Below are positions 1 to 7,947 of a stretch of 64,000 nucleotides of DNA, in pieces. The DNA comes from Crenothrix sp043729335. GTDB lineage: Bacteria; Pseudomonadota; Gammaproteobacteria; Methylococcales; Methylomonadaceae. Below the pieces are notes generated by a model that made no database searches, was not told where the DNA came from, and saw only the letters and a program-made list of their open reading frames with translations. Position numbers and translations under genes: made by a program. Position 1 is the first letter of the stretch; each line of letters starts with the position of its first letter. Location: the NCBI RefSeq assembly GCF_043729335.1, contig NZ_JAYTLQ010000063.1:1-64000 (forward strand). Direction: 5' to 3'.

Positions 1-62
1 CTGAGCCTGTCGAAGGGTGGGCGGTTAAGCCGATCATGGTTCGACAAGCTCACCACGAACGG
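1..62. repeat. REP-like palindromic repeat, cut by window edge
   Basis: The left part has the core CTGAGCCTGTCGAAGGG and the right part GTTCGACAAGCTCACCACG, which are imperfect inverted copies of each other. The same element recurs at 44896-44958. This is a widespread small palindromic repeat type. It abuts a truncated toxin gene and may mark the breakpoint. The left end lies outside the window. Confidence 0.75.
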
Positions 63-83
63 CTTAACCTGAAACTGTCCCAC

Positions 84-179
84 CTTAAGTGGATAGCCGG
101 TTCGGGTTACAGGATTTATTTTGGAGAGAAGGACAATCATATTGTTGTGTTGCTCTGTGGCGGCGACAAAGGCAGCTAA
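84..179 (+). pseudogene. HigB-like toxin, C-terminal remnant
   Basis: This frame reads GSGYRIYFGEKDNHIVVLL followed by CGGDKGS and then a TAA at 177-179. That matches the C-terminal strand pattern of the RelE-superfamily HigB-like addiction toxins (GYRvYf...LLcGGDK), where a Gln normally follows before 'KDI'. About 70 N-terminal residues are absent and replaced by the REP-like element. The TAA sits where a Gln codon would be, consistent with one C-to-T change, because the frame continues after it with SKDIE. Family assignment is from motif recognition. Confidence 0.6.
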
Positions 180-224
180 AGCAAAGACATCGAAGAGCAA
201 TATCTTCGTGACCATCCCGAAGAA

Positions 225-488
225 GTGGATGATTACATCAACGTCCTTTTCGATGAATACGCGGAAAGCGGCGATACTGCCGCTCTGCTATCGTCTTTGC
301 GTGTGGTTAGTCGCGTTAAGGGCGTGAGCCGGATCGCAGAAACCTCCGGTCTTAGCCGCAAGGGGGTACAAAAAGCCCTTTCCGAGAACGGCAATCCGCA
401 ATTTGGCAGCGTCAATGCTATTATGCATGCAATGGGCTATCGCCTGACCCCGCAAAAACTGCATAATGCACACCATCTCCATAAATAA
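225..488 (+). CDS. HigA-like addiction module antitoxin (N-terminus altered)
   Basis: The protein resembles HTH antitoxins that follow HigB-like toxins: an acidic helix (YAESGD), then a helix-turn-helix around residues 30-60 with SRIAETSGLSRKGVQKAL and GNPQFGSV. It would bind its own operator and neutralise the toxin. The only start codon is a GTG at 225. The open frame extends back to 180, in phase with the toxin remnant, and reads SKDIEEQYLRDHPEEV. The true N-terminus therefore looks lost or fused to the toxin tail, and expression from GTG without a clear ribosome site is doubtful. This is probably a decaying orphan antitoxin. Confidence 0.6.
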   Translation: MDDYINVLFDEYAESGDTAALLSSLRVVSRVKGVSRIAETSGLSRKGVQKALSENGNPQFGSVNAIMHAMGYRLTPQKLHNAHHLHK

Positions 489-614
489 TTAGCGGATATA
501 CGCTATATGCTCTTGCCGGACACGAAGATGATCGAATGCCATGATTGGATAAGAGCGCTACTGCGTCCAAGTCTATTAGACCATAACACTGAACGAAGAA
601 ACCAAATTCCTTAA

Positions 615-896
615 TTAAGCAACAGCTTCTTGGCCGATATTATGACTTAACTGGTTTTTGTATAAATCGATAATCGGGAAACATAACTCATAGTCTCCCC
701 AAATTAATTCCCCATATTCAAGGTGAAATTTAGAAAATTCTTCTGGGTCAAGATAGCGCCGAATATCGGGATGTCGAGCATTAGTTAAAAATGGCTTGAA
801 ATCAATAATCTGTTGTTTACCATCATCAAATGTTAGATGCAGGCGATAATCGTCTACTTGTTGTACCGCAATGATATTGATTGTTACTTGGTTCAT
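615..896 (-). CDS. DUF2442 domain protein
   Basis: A 93-residue protein with the DUF2442 pattern: an N-terminal strand, LHLTFDDGKQQIIDFKPFL, then a segment ending in the WGDYELCFPIIDLY core. Its start overlaps the stop of the upstream DUF4160 gene by 4 bp (ATGA), so the two are translationally coupled. DUF4160 and DUF2442 genes are often neighbours and have been suspected to form toxin-antitoxin-like pairs, but I cannot assign a biochemical function. It lies next to another decayed addiction module. Confidence 0.8.
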   Translation of the reverse strand: MNQVTINIIAVQQVDDYRLHLTFDDGKQQIIDFKPFLTNARHPDIRRYLDPEEFSKFHLEYGELIWGDYELCFPIIDLYKNQLSHNIGQEAVA

Positions 897-1198
897 TTCA
901 ATCTCTTCGTAATACGTTCTGGTTTTACAGGTTTGTGCAATACGAAAAAATCAATCCATTTTTGGACAATATTATCAGCGTGTACACTGACAACTTCTTT
1001 AAAGTATTGCATTTCACGAAAAGTAAGTGATGCTCTTCCCGCTACATTGGCATAGCTAATTTCAGTTACCTTGCCGTTTAAAATAATAATTTCCGCCTTC
1101 GATTCCCGTCCTTGGCATTTTCCATGAACATGTACTGGTTCGTGTTCATTGGCATAAAACATGATAATTAAACCAAAGTATTCATACAACTTGGGCAT
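893..1198 (-). CDS. DUF4160 domain protein
   Basis: 101 residues starting MPKLYEYFGLIIMFY, with the family hallmark EHEPVHVHGKCQGRE and a C-terminal helix. I chose the ATG at 1198 rather than the upstream in-frame ATG at 1216, because GGA lies 7 bases before it and family members begin with MPxL. It forms an overlapping pair with the DUF2442 gene. Small partner of unknown activity; a toxin-antitoxin role is speculation from family context. Confidence 0.8.
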   Translation of the reverse strand: MPKLYEYFGLIIMFYANEHEPVHVHGKCQGRESKAEIIILNGKVTEISYANVAGRASLTFREMQYFKEVVSVHADNIVQKWIDFFVLHKPVKPERITKRLK

Positions 1199-1418
1199 GA
1201 TTTTTCCAACAAACAAAACAATGTTTTATTTTACGCCTGTTGCTGGAAAACAGCCTATTTCAAACGAAATTTATTTCAACTTAAGAGTTTGAAAATTTCG
1301 CGGCTAATGTGTCACATGAGAATGTTATTGAAATTATCCATATCCTGCATGGATCGCGAAATTATGAGGTGTTATTGTTTCCAATCTGGTAGTTATAGAA
1401 AGCTTGTTTTGCTTATGC

Positions 1419-1874
1419 TTACCAGCAATTAATGGTTGCGCCGTTTCCATCCGTTACGGTTAAAGGTGTTTTTACTCCGGTATTATCTATTGTCAAAGCA
1501 GCGCAAGTATCGTTTGCAACAGGTGTTGCTGTTAAAGTATACGTTGAGGCAGTGGCTGCGGAAATAGTTAGATTATAAGTTGTAGTTCCACCCGAAAGAG
1601 GCACAACAGCGGGAAATAATGCGGATTGTGGACTGCCTATATCGGTAGGTGCACCCTGTGTTCCCGCAGCCTGAAGATATCCAGTGATTTCATGCTGCAT
1701 TCTCCACATTTCCATCGCATTGGCAAAAGATACCAAAGCCCCTTGTGCTTCTGCGCGTCTGCTTCTAGCCATTTGTTCAGCATAACTGGGGTACGTAATA
1801 GCCGCTAAGATACCCATAATAGACAGCGCTATCAGTAATTCAATTAACGTAAAGCCGTTTATTTTTGCTCTCAT
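1419..1874 (-). CDS. pilE: Type IV pilin-like minor pilin (PilE type)
   Basis: 151 residues with a very short leader and a prepilin peptidase site (MRAKING|FTLIELLIALSIMGILA), including the invariant Glu at +5 and a hydrophobic N-terminal helix. After it comes a small globular domain with two Cys near the C-terminus (DTCAALTID and the penultimate C) that can form the usual D-loop disulfide. It is the last gene of the minor pilin cluster, as pilE is in Pseudomonas. Minor pilins prime pilus assembly and sit at the tip. A weak ribosome site precedes the ATG. Confidence 0.85.
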   Translation of the reverse strand: MRAKINGFTLIELLIALSIMGILAAITYPSYAEQMARSRRAEAQGALVSFANAMEMWRMQHEITGYLQAAGTQGAPTDIGSPQSALFPAVVPLSGGTTTYNLTISAATASTYTLTATPVANDTCAALTIDNTGVKTPLTVTDGNGATINCW

Positions 1875-1924
1875 AAATATTTATATAAATTTAAAACCGT
1901 TAAAACACTGATGACAAATAACGG

Positions 1925-2401
1925 TTATGGGTTAGTAACGCTCACTCTTCCCGATGGGGCAATGGTTAATGTTCGCCTTGCCGGACTGCCATCTGCAAGC
2001 GTAAAACTGATAGTAATCGGCGCAGCTGATGTTAACCGGCCATCAGATCGATACCTGGGGGTTTCATCTGTAGCAGTCACCTTAACACCAGAGGCTGTGG
2101 AATATCTTTGCATTACATTAGCAGGAACACCCGAAACATTTCTAAACACATACCATTCATCGCTTCCATCGGCAACACTATCGATACTAACCCCTGCATA
2201 TATTACTTGCTTGATCGAGGTACTACGCGCTAATTGCAATGCAATAACCATATCATTTACCGATGCCGTTAAACGATTCTCAGCCATTGTGGATCTAAAA
2301 CTAGGCAAGCCGAATCCTAACGTGATAGCCATTATCGCGACAACACTTATTAATTCAATCAGCGTAAAACCTTGGTTGCAACGTATTTTAGTTGTGTTCA
2401 T
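1925..2401 (-). CDS. fimT: FimT/GspH-family pseudopilin
   Basis: 158 residues with the prepilin motif CNQG|FTLIELISVVAIMAI, then the GspH/FimT beta domain, including the typical NRLTASVNDMVIALQLARS helix and a C-terminal SGRVSV strand. FimT/FimU proteins are minor pilins, and some bind DNA during natural transformation. In Pseudomonas fimU is the first gene of the cluster; here it sits after the DUF4114 gene and behind a hairpin, so it may have its own expression level. The downstream pilE gene is 50 bp away. Confidence 0.85.
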   Translation of the reverse strand: MNTTKIRCNQGFTLIELISVVAIMAITLGFGLPSFRSTMAENRLTASVNDMVIALQLARSTSIKQVIYAGVSIDSVADGSDEWYVFRNVSGVPANVMQRYSTASGVKVTATDETPRYRSDGRLTSAAPITISFTLADGSPARRTLTIAPSGRVSVTNP

Positions 2402-2446
2402 AAATAAAATTTAATTTACTCCAAGGAAAGAAAAAGCCTACAAAAT

Positions 2447-2488
2447 CTTCAGCATACTAAAACATTAACTATGTCTAGTATGCTGAAG
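2447..2488 (-). terminator. Stem-loop after the DUF4114 gene
   Basis: A perfect 13-bp inverted repeat (CTTCAGCATACTA / TAGTATGCTGAAG) with a 16-base loop. It lies 22 bp past the DUF4114 gene on the minus strand and is followed in that direction by ATTTTGTAGGCTTTTT. A Rho-independent or partial terminator is likely, attenuating read-through into fimT and pilE. Confidence 0.6.
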
Positions 2489-2509
2489 CTATGAATTAAA
2501 AAATTAGCG

Positions 2510-4387
2510 TTATTGGCCAGCGGCTGCTTTTGTCCTCGCTGATTCCTGTGCAGCTGCTTTTGCTTCCGCCCGAGTATCCTTGACTGCCTCTGGCATTGTA
2601 ATTTCACGCCAGCTTATAGGGCCGCTTTCACCATTTATCAGTGTTACGCAAGTGTTAGTGCTTGCATCACGTACTTGAGGCGCATTGCAGACCACAGGGG
2701 GAGCTGTTACACAAGTATTGGTTGCTTCATCACGTATTTTTGGCAACTTACACTTAACCGGTGTTACACAGGTGTTAGTGGCAGGGTTACGTACTTCAGG
2801 TTCCGTGCAAACAACGTCTGGTGGATTTATACATGCGCTATTTGTTGCGTCAGGCACTAATGGAGTAGTGCAAACAATGGGTGGTGGCGTTACGCAGCCG
2901 TTAGCTACCGAATCAAACACATCTGGCGCAGTGCAAGAAATAGGTGGCGGGTTTATACAGGTGTTAGTGGCACTATCACGTACTTTTGGAGCAGTACAGA
3001 CTACGGGTGGCGGGTCTATACAGGCGCTATTTGTTGCATCAGGCACTTGCGGTGCGGTACAAGTGACAGGTGTTATGCAGGTGTTAGTAGCTTCGTTACG
3101 TACTTGCGGTGTAATACACGTAACTGGCGGCGGTGTTACACAGGTATTAGTAGCTGCGTCACGTACTTTTGGGGTCGTACAAACAACGGGTGGAGGGGTT
3201 ACACAGGTGTTTGTTGAGGCATTAAGCACTTCTGGTTCGATGCAAACAGGGGGAGCGGCACATATCCCTGCTGATATAGGCGGACATTGACCATTGATTC
3301 TAAACACATCATCATGGTGAGTTAAATGAGTATTCAATGCATTGACACTGATTTGGATATTTTGATAATTTTCAGGATTGCCTGGAGGGAAATGGCAAAT
3401 ATTAACTTTTTTACCATCATTACTCATTGCCTGACTGGGTATTGGAGTTTTAGTCACGGGAATTCCACAATTGGTGGGAATGGGCGGTGACGGTATAAGT
3501 GGAGTACAATTGCTACAATCAACTGCACTAAATGGGGTGACATGAATGGCAATAATCACATCATTAAAATCATTATCACTGGTGTAACCAAAGTCATTAT
3601 TTGAAGCGCTTTGGCGATTAAGATCCTCAAATGCTAATACCATGAGCTGTTTTTCGGGGTAAGAAAATAATATAGTGTGGGCTTGTTGATTAGTCGCTGT
3701 GGCGGGTTCTGGGTTAAAGCGTTTGATGGTGCGGAATATCTTGCTAACCGCTTTATTTGAATCAACAGCACCAGTATGGGTTCCTTTACCATTGACAACC
3801 GTTTGCCAGCCATTACCTACAATGGTAAAGCCAATAGCATCATTGGCGGCAAATTGCCCCAGATCGACTGTTTTGCCAAATTGCAGAACCGTATCTGAAA
3901 AGTTGGGAAATATGATGGTATCTATCACACTAGAAACCGCTAATGTTGTCAGACTTGCGGTATTAAACTTAAAAAATCCAACTGAATTTTCGTAACCTGC
4001 GCCTTCGCTCACATAAGAAACTTTTACATTAGCAGGCGCTTTTAAAAAAACATTCGCACCAAGATCATTGGTCAGCTGCGCCAATACTGTAGGATTGCTG
4101 GCGATAGACTGCCCCTCTGGTAGGCGATTTAGCACAGATGTTAATAAGTCAGCAGGCATGGCGCTACTTTTATCAGTCATGCCATTGGGCTGGCCAGTAG
4201 CAGAATTGTACCCGCCTGCCAAATATTTCCACGAAGTCGCCTGAGCACTACTCGAAGCTACGGTAAAGCCTATCGCTAAACACGCGGTTGCCAAAAAAAG
4301 CGCAGAATTTTTTCGTATATGGGTTAATGGACGATTCAACACGGGTATGCGAATCGTTTTTAATAACGTTTTCTTGGTGATAATCAT
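2510..4387 (-). CDS. Secreted DUF4114 protein with ten Cys-rich repeats, in the pilY1 position
   Basis: 625 residues. A signal peptide (residues about 25-50) ends at SAQA|TS. A DUF4114-type domain follows at about 115-285, with the hallmark LMVLAFEDLNRQ and a Ca-binding-like SDNDFNDVIIAIH. A segment with CHFPPGNPENY and HLTHHDD resembles the CHxPPGNP...HLxHGD motif of many secreted proteins. Residues 382-582 are ten repeats of 19-21 residues of the type CTTPKVRDAATNTCVTPPPV. The tail is Ala-rich and charged. It lies between pilX and fimT, exactly where the tip adhesin PilY1 is encoded in Pseudomonas, yet shows no PilY1 beta-propeller. I infer an alternative pilus-tip or pilus-secreted adhesin; function is not known. 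A GAGG precedes the ATG. Confidence 0.75.
   Translation of the reverse strand: MIITKKTLLKTIRIPVLNRPLTHIRKNSALFLATACLAIGFTVASSSAQATSWKYLAGGYNSATGQPNGMTDKSSAMPADLLTSVLNRLPEGQSIASNPTVLAQLTNDLGANVFLKAPANVKVSYVSEGAGYENSVGFFKFNTASLTTLAVSSVIDTIIFPNFSDTVLQFGKTVDLGQFAANDAIGFTIVGNGWQTVVNGKGTHTGAVDSNKAVSKIFRTIKRFNPEPATATNQQAHTILFSYPEKQLMVLAFEDLNRQSASNNDFGYTSDNDFNDVIIAIHVTPFSAVDCSNCTPLIPSPPIPTNCGIPVTKTPIPSQAMSNDGKKVNICHFPPGNPENYQNIQISVNALNTHLTHHDDVFRINGQCPPISAGICAAPPVCIEPEVLNASTNTCVTPPPVVCTTPKVRDAATNTCVTPPPVTCITPQVRNEATNTCITPVTCTAPQVPDATNSACIDPPPVVCTAPKVRDSATNTCINPPPISCTAPDVFDSVANGCVTPPPIVCTTPLVPDATNSACINPPDVVCTEPEVRNPATNTCVTPVKCKLPKIRDEATNTCVTAPPVVCNAPQVRDASTNTCVTLINGESGPISWREITMPEAVKDTRAEAKAAAQESARTKAAAGQ
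2642..3244 (-). repeat. Ten tandem in-frame coding repeats of about 63 bp
   Basis: Ten copies encode C-x2-P-x-V-x-(N/D)-x-x-T-N-x-x-C-(V/I)-x-P-P-P-V units of 21, 21, 19, 21, 21, 21, 21, 19, 21 and 16 residues. Each unit has two Cys ten or so residues apart, suggesting a chain of disulfide-closed loops joined by Pro-rich linkers. Units 3 and 8 share the same two-residue linker deletion, and units 4 and 7 share the variant VPDATNSAC, which points to duplication of a multi-unit block. Confidence 0.85.
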
Positions 4388-4454
4388 AGTATTTATCCTC
4401 GGTTTAGATTTTAAAAAACGGCCTATAGCTTTATTTTCTTCACATACAACCCGT

Positions 4455-5264
4455 TTACGGGTTTAAATCATTTGAACAGTCAATCTCAAATTTTGATTCG
4501 ACAGTACGCTGGGCATCATTTGCATCACGTAACCGGACATGCACGGTATAAACCTCTATAGGACAGGCCTGAATATTTCGCGACGTCTCTGTCCACGCCG
4601 TTCCAGAAGTCAAACTTCCCGCTGCATTCAATTTTTGACAAGCATTAACCTCATCAAGGGAAGGCCTTGCTGGTAAGGGTTGGGGGCGAGGAGGACACAG
4701 AGGGTTACCCTCGCTATCCTCTGCGTCCAAAAGGAAATTAATGTTGTAGGGGCAAAGGCTGCCTTCTTTTACATTACGCACCCAATTATCGGGACTAGTA
4801 GGCGTGGCATTGCCGGTATTATTGTCTATGTAACTGTACAGGCATCTGGCTTCATTACCTGTATCGATATAATTGGAAATGCAATGCTCCGCCTGTATTG
4901 TGGCGGTAACATCGGCGGGTAAACCAACAAGCGTACCCGTTGTATGTGGTATGGGATGTATGGAGTTAGTGGTGCCACTTTTACAATGATGGGCATTTCT
5001 TTCATCAGTGCCTATAAAGCCATCACCATCAATATCTACATAACGCAGCGCCTCCAAAATAGCCTGCGTTTGTCGTAAAGCGATGTCAATAGAGGCTTGG
5101 GCACTGACTTGTTGAGTAGCATTCGTGGCTATATTGATTTGGACTTTGTTTTGCCTGATCATGCTAACACTTGCCAACGTTAACAGTACCAGCATAACCA
5201 AACTAAACGCTAAAACTGCCCCGTGTTGATTTTTTAAAGTGGTGTGTTTCATATTAAATCTCAT
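4455..5264 (-). CDS. pilX: PilX-like minor pilin
   Basis: 269 residues. The N-terminus GAVLAFSLVMLVLLTLASVS is the PilX-type hydrophobic helix, which lacks the usual Glu after the leader Gly; helix residues then lead into a globular domain with about ten Cys. The start overlaps the pilW stop by 4 bp (ATGA); an internal ATG at 5252 is an alternative start. PilX works with PilV, PilW and the tip protein to prime type IV pilus assembly in the inner membrane. The following gene encodes the DUF4114 protein. Confidence 0.8.
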   Translation of the reverse strand: MRFNMKHTTLKNQHGAVLAFSLVMLVLLTLASVSMIRQNKVQINIATNATQQVSAQASIDIALRQTQAILEALRYVDIDGDGFIGTDERNAHHCKSGTTNSIHPIPHTTGTLVGLPADVTATIQAEHCISNYIDTGNEARCLYSYIDNNTGNATPTSPDNWVRNVKEGSLCPYNINFLLDAEDSEGNPLCPPRPQPLPARPSLDEVNACQKLNAAGSLTSGTAWTETSRNIQACPIEVYTVHVRLRDANDAQRTVESKFEIDCSNDLNP

Positions 5265-6313
5265 AGAAGGTGATTACGAAGCGCAATGGTCGTGGTAAAC
5301 ACTTTGTACAACTGCCGCTGGTCGCCGACTGGCGGCGGATGAGGGACACCATTAAGGGTATATGCCACAGGGGGATTCAAAACTGGATCGGGAGGGTCAT
5401 TCCTTAAAAACTTCTCCTCACTTCTTATTACGAAAGATAATCGAACACTGACAATGTCTAGCCACAATTCAGGTGAACCCACCGGTATCGTAGCTGCATC
5501 GACATAGTAATCCGCCGAACCGTCAGCACCCGGATCCACGCCATAACTAACTTCAAACTTGACAACATTGTTGATAAGATCAACTGGATTAATAGCTGGA
5601 TTTGGGGTGAAGTTGCTGGTACTGGTACAGTTTTTAATACAGGTTGCCGTCGTCGCCGCAGTATTCACCCGCTCTCTTTGAGCTGTACATGACAAAATCA
5701 AGTCATTAGGATGATTAGGAAGATCAGGGCGCAGATAAAAATAGATGCTAACCACATGCGGCACTGATTCTGGGTCACCCACCAGAGCAGGATCTAATGA
5801 ATTTAACGGGTCTACTGGAAAAACCAATGGATCTATTTGATCTAGCGGATTAGAAAGAATATTTTGAGTACAAGGTGAGTTACTGTTACTGGAGACAGTA
5901 TTAAAATTAGCACTTAAATCTTGAGCATCCAATAATTGATAGCGGATCAAGAAGGCATCGTTAGCCGGTGAGGTTGCATCGCCTTTAATATATTCTTCGC
6001 CCTCAAACTTTAAGCCCATTCCTAGTAAATCAAAGTTGCGGCGCGGCCCTAGTACATTATCAGACCATAAAAATATTTTATCAGCACCTCCATTGGTATC
6101 CGACGGACTTCTTAATCCGCCAGTGCGGCGGATTTCTTTTTGCAATACTTCTTGCACGTAACTGCTGTCATCTGCCATGGTTGCCATAGCGCGTTGTATT
6201 TGGTTAGTTTTTTTCATATGCAAAAACAAACTACTGATACCAGCAATGACAGTTAAACTTAAAACCAAACTAATCATTAACTCAACCAGACTCATCCCGT
6301 GTTGTTTATTCAT
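5261..6313 (-). CDS. pilW: PilW-like minor pilin
   Basis: 350 residues with prepilin motif NKQHG|MSLVELMISLVLSLTVIAG and the long globular region typical of PilW, ending in a conserved strand (YKVFTTTIALRN). It overlaps both pilV (4 bp) and pilX (4 bp), so the three are one operon. PilW is a minor pilin of the tip-priming complex with PilV, PilX and, in Pseudomonas, PilY1. The middle contains many Pro/Asn-rich loops and several Cys. Confidence 0.85.
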   Translation of the reverse strand: MNKQHGMSLVELMISLVLSLTVIAGISSLFLHMKKTNQIQRAMATMADDSSYVQEVLQKEIRRTGGLRSPSDTNGGADKIFLWSDNVLGPRRNFDLLGMGLKFEGEEYIKGDATSPANDAFLIRYQLLDAQDLSANFNTVSSNSNSPCTQNILSNPLDQIDPLVFPVDPLNSLDPALVGDPESVPHVVSIYFYLRPDLPNHPNDLILSCTAQRERVNTAATTATCIKNCTSTSNFTPNPAINPVDLINNVVKFEVSYGVDPGADGSADYYVDAATIPVGSPELWLDIVSVRLSFVIRSEEKFLRNDPPDPVLNPPVAYTLNGVPHPPPVGDQRQLYKVFTTTIALRNHLL

Positions 6314-6813
6314 GGCTGAATCTCCAGCTGAAAATTGTTTTGGGCAATCGTAGGATCATCAACCTGCTGATGATTACGATCCCAGCTGATGGTCAGACAA
6401 AGCCTGCTTCCAGTATTATCTGTGCAAACCGTGCTGAGTGGATCGAGCACTGGGCTAGCGGCAACTGTGGCAGTTGCACCAGCAATTCTGCTTCGTACAT
6501 TACTTTGCCAGGCACAATAATCGAAAGTTGCCATTTCATCCGCTGAGCAAGGAGCCGCAAAATCGCAGCTTTTATCGCACGGCGTGTCAGCCGGTATTGA
6601 AGCTGCATCTTGCCATGCCACTGCATTTGCTTTGATACGATCACTCATCTCATACGCCAGCGAAGACGCTTGCGTATAAAAAAACGCATCCTGATTATCT
6701 TTTAACGCTATCGTTTGCATAGCCGCTAAACCCAACAAGCCTATGGCCATGATGACAGTTGCCACTAACACCTCGACCAGCGTGAAACCCTTGACAACCT
6801 GATAACCCAACAT
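6310..6813 (-). CDS. pilV: PilV-like minor pilin
   Basis: 167 residues from the ATG at 6813, preceded by AGGAG ten bases away; a TTG at 6840 would add nine residues. The prepilin site is QVVKG|FTLVEVLVATVIMAIGLLG with Glu +5, followed by the PilV-type segment LAYEMSDRIKAN and a Cys-rich region (CDKSCDFAAPC). It is the first gene of the operon and overlaps pilW. A sigma-54-type site about 200 bp upstream could drive the whole cluster. PilV is part of the minor pilin priming complex. Confidence 0.85.
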   Translation of the reverse strand: MLGYQVVKGFTLVEVLVATVIMAIGLLGLAAMQTIALKDNQDAFFYTQASSLAYEMSDRIKANAVAWQDAASIPADTPCDKSCDFAAPCSADEMATFDYCAWQSNVRSRIAGATATVAASPVLDPLSTVCTDNTGSRLCLTISWDRNHQQVDDPTIAQNNFQLEIQP

Positions 6814-7206
6814 CGACCTATTACTCCTAAACCTGTACAAACATTTATATGAAATTAATTCTAGTTGAGATTTTAAAGCTTACAACTGACGTTAGCCTTT
6901 GGATGCCAATGCACGCAATAAACAACACAAACGCTATGGCTCAGTCCACAAGGCTTATATAAACGCTCTGCTTAAAATTAAGTGACTAAACACAACAATT
7001 ACAAATTATTAAAGCAAAATTCGCGCCAAAATTTATTTATAATTAAAATTCAATTACTTAAATAAAAATCCACAAAAAACTAGGCGCGAGCTTACCCTCC
7101 CCATAAGACATTTTTTGTCACCATGAGCCAAAATTTGGCAGAATTTGAATGAAGAGAGGTGTTAAAATAGAACTAGATTAAACAGCTAGCTGATAAAGGA
7201 ACCGAT
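6814..7206. other. Divergent intergenic region between pilin and toxin-antitoxin operons
   Basis: A 393-bp AT-rich gap. It holds the sigma-54-type site at 7013-7028 facing the pilin genes. On the plus side, close to the antitoxin start, the palindrome CAGCTAGCTG lies at 7183-7192 and is a candidate operator for the Phd protein. No coding sequence was seen. Confidence 0.6.
7013..7028 (-). promoter_or_regulatory. Sigma-54 (RpoN)-type promoter of the minor pilin operon
   Basis: Reading the minus strand from 7028 gives TGGCGC-GAATT-TTGCT, against the RpoN consensus TGGCAC-N5-TTGCW. The GG and GC dinucleotides have the required spacing. The start site would be near 7002, leaving a leader of about 190 bases to pilV. 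RpoN with PilS/PilR control of pilin genes is well known. No activator gene lies in the window. Confidence 0.6.
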
Positions 7207-7464
7207 ATGCAAACCGAAAAATGGTCGCTACAAGATGCCAAAAATAAACTCAGTGCTTTAGTGGATGCCGCGCAACATGGCAAAGCTCAGATTGTGACGC
7301 GTCGAGGCATACCAGCAGCGGTTGTGGTGTCTTTTGAAGAATTTGAAAAACTGCAACGCCTTGAAACAATGCAATCACCGTCATTTATAGATCATTTGCT
7401 GAGCATGCCTACCGATGACCTTGCATTTGAACGAATGGATATTGGCTTAAGAGATTTTGAATAA
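7207..7464 (+). CDS. Phd/YefM-family antitoxin
   Basis: 85 residues with the Phd fold signature: WSLQDAKNKLSALVDAA, then IVTRRGIPAAVVVSFEEFEKL. The N-terminus should bind operator DNA and the C-terminal acidic tail (DDLAFERMDIGLRDFE) should occlude the PIN toxin encoded next. The stop and the toxin start share one base (TAATG). A clean AAGGA lies six bases before the ATG. The palindrome CAGCTAGCTG at 7183-7192 is a plausible autoregulatory site. Confidence 0.9.
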   Translation: MQTEKWSLQDAKNKLSALVDAAQHGKAQIVTRRGIPAAVVVSFEEFEKLQRLETMQSPSFIDHLLSMPTDDLAFERMDIGLRDFE

Positions 7465-7871
7465 TGCCTTATTTACTGGACACTGATATTCTTTCCGCCA
7501 TTCGTCGTAAACAACGCGATAGCAATCTTGAAAAATGGCTACGTAGCATCACATCCTCAGAGCTTTTTTTAAGCGTCGTCACAGTGGGTGAAGTTGAACG
7601 CGGCATTACCCAGCAACGGCGTGTTAATCCCAAATTTGCTGACGATCTAGACAGTTGGCTGAATACCATTTTGCACCGCTACGAACAGCGTATCTTGCCT
7701 TTAACAACCGCTATCGCCCGCCGATGGGGCCAGCTAAGCGGTGAACTTGGACACAACAATGCCGACTTAATGATTGCAGCTACCGCACTGGAACACAATC
7801 TAGTTGTGGTGACGCGTAACACGCGTCATTTTGAACCGACCAAAGTTACCCTACTTAATCCTTATCTTTAA
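7464..7871 (+). CDS. vapC: PIN-domain (VapC-like) toxin
   Basis: 135 residues with the PIN nuclease acidic residues in order: YLLDTDILS (first Asp), GEVERGI (Glu), and NNADLMIAATALEHN (Asp), ending in VTRNTRHFEPTKV as in FitB/VapC proteins. These residues bind Mg/Mn for RNA cleavage. It is coupled to the Phd-type antitoxin and full length for the family. The target RNA cannot be told from the sequence. Confidence 0.9.
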   Translation: MPYLLDTDILSAIRRKQRDSNLEKWLRSITSSELFLSVVTVGEVERGITQQRRVNPKFADDLDSWLNTILHRYEQRILPLTTAIARRWGQLSGELGHNNADLMIAATALEHNLVVVTRNTRHFEPTKVTLLNPYL

Positions 7872-7906
7872 ACTGTGGGCTAAGACTGGGCGGTTTTGTG
7901 GGCAAC

Positions 7907-7915
7907 TGATATAAT
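7907..7915 (+). promoter_or_regulatory. Extended -10 promoter for the coiled-coil nuclease-like gene
   Basis: TGATATAAT is a perfect extended -10 element (TGn plus TATAAT), 33 bp before the ATG at 7948. No good -35 lies at the normal distance, which extended -10 promoters tolerate. AAAGGAAC supplies the ribosome site. Confidence 0.5.
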
Positions 7916-7947
7916 CACAAAACAGCCCTCTTCCAAAGGAACACGCC

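Noticed and set aside
1911..2414. A 167-codon open frame on the plus strand opposite fimT
   Set aside because: Antisense to a clear pseudopilin gene, no family features; a shadow frame.
2685..3290. A 201-codon repetitive frame on the plus strand
   Set aside because: It is the complement of the ten Cys-rich coding repeats on the minus strand; its periodicity is inherited.
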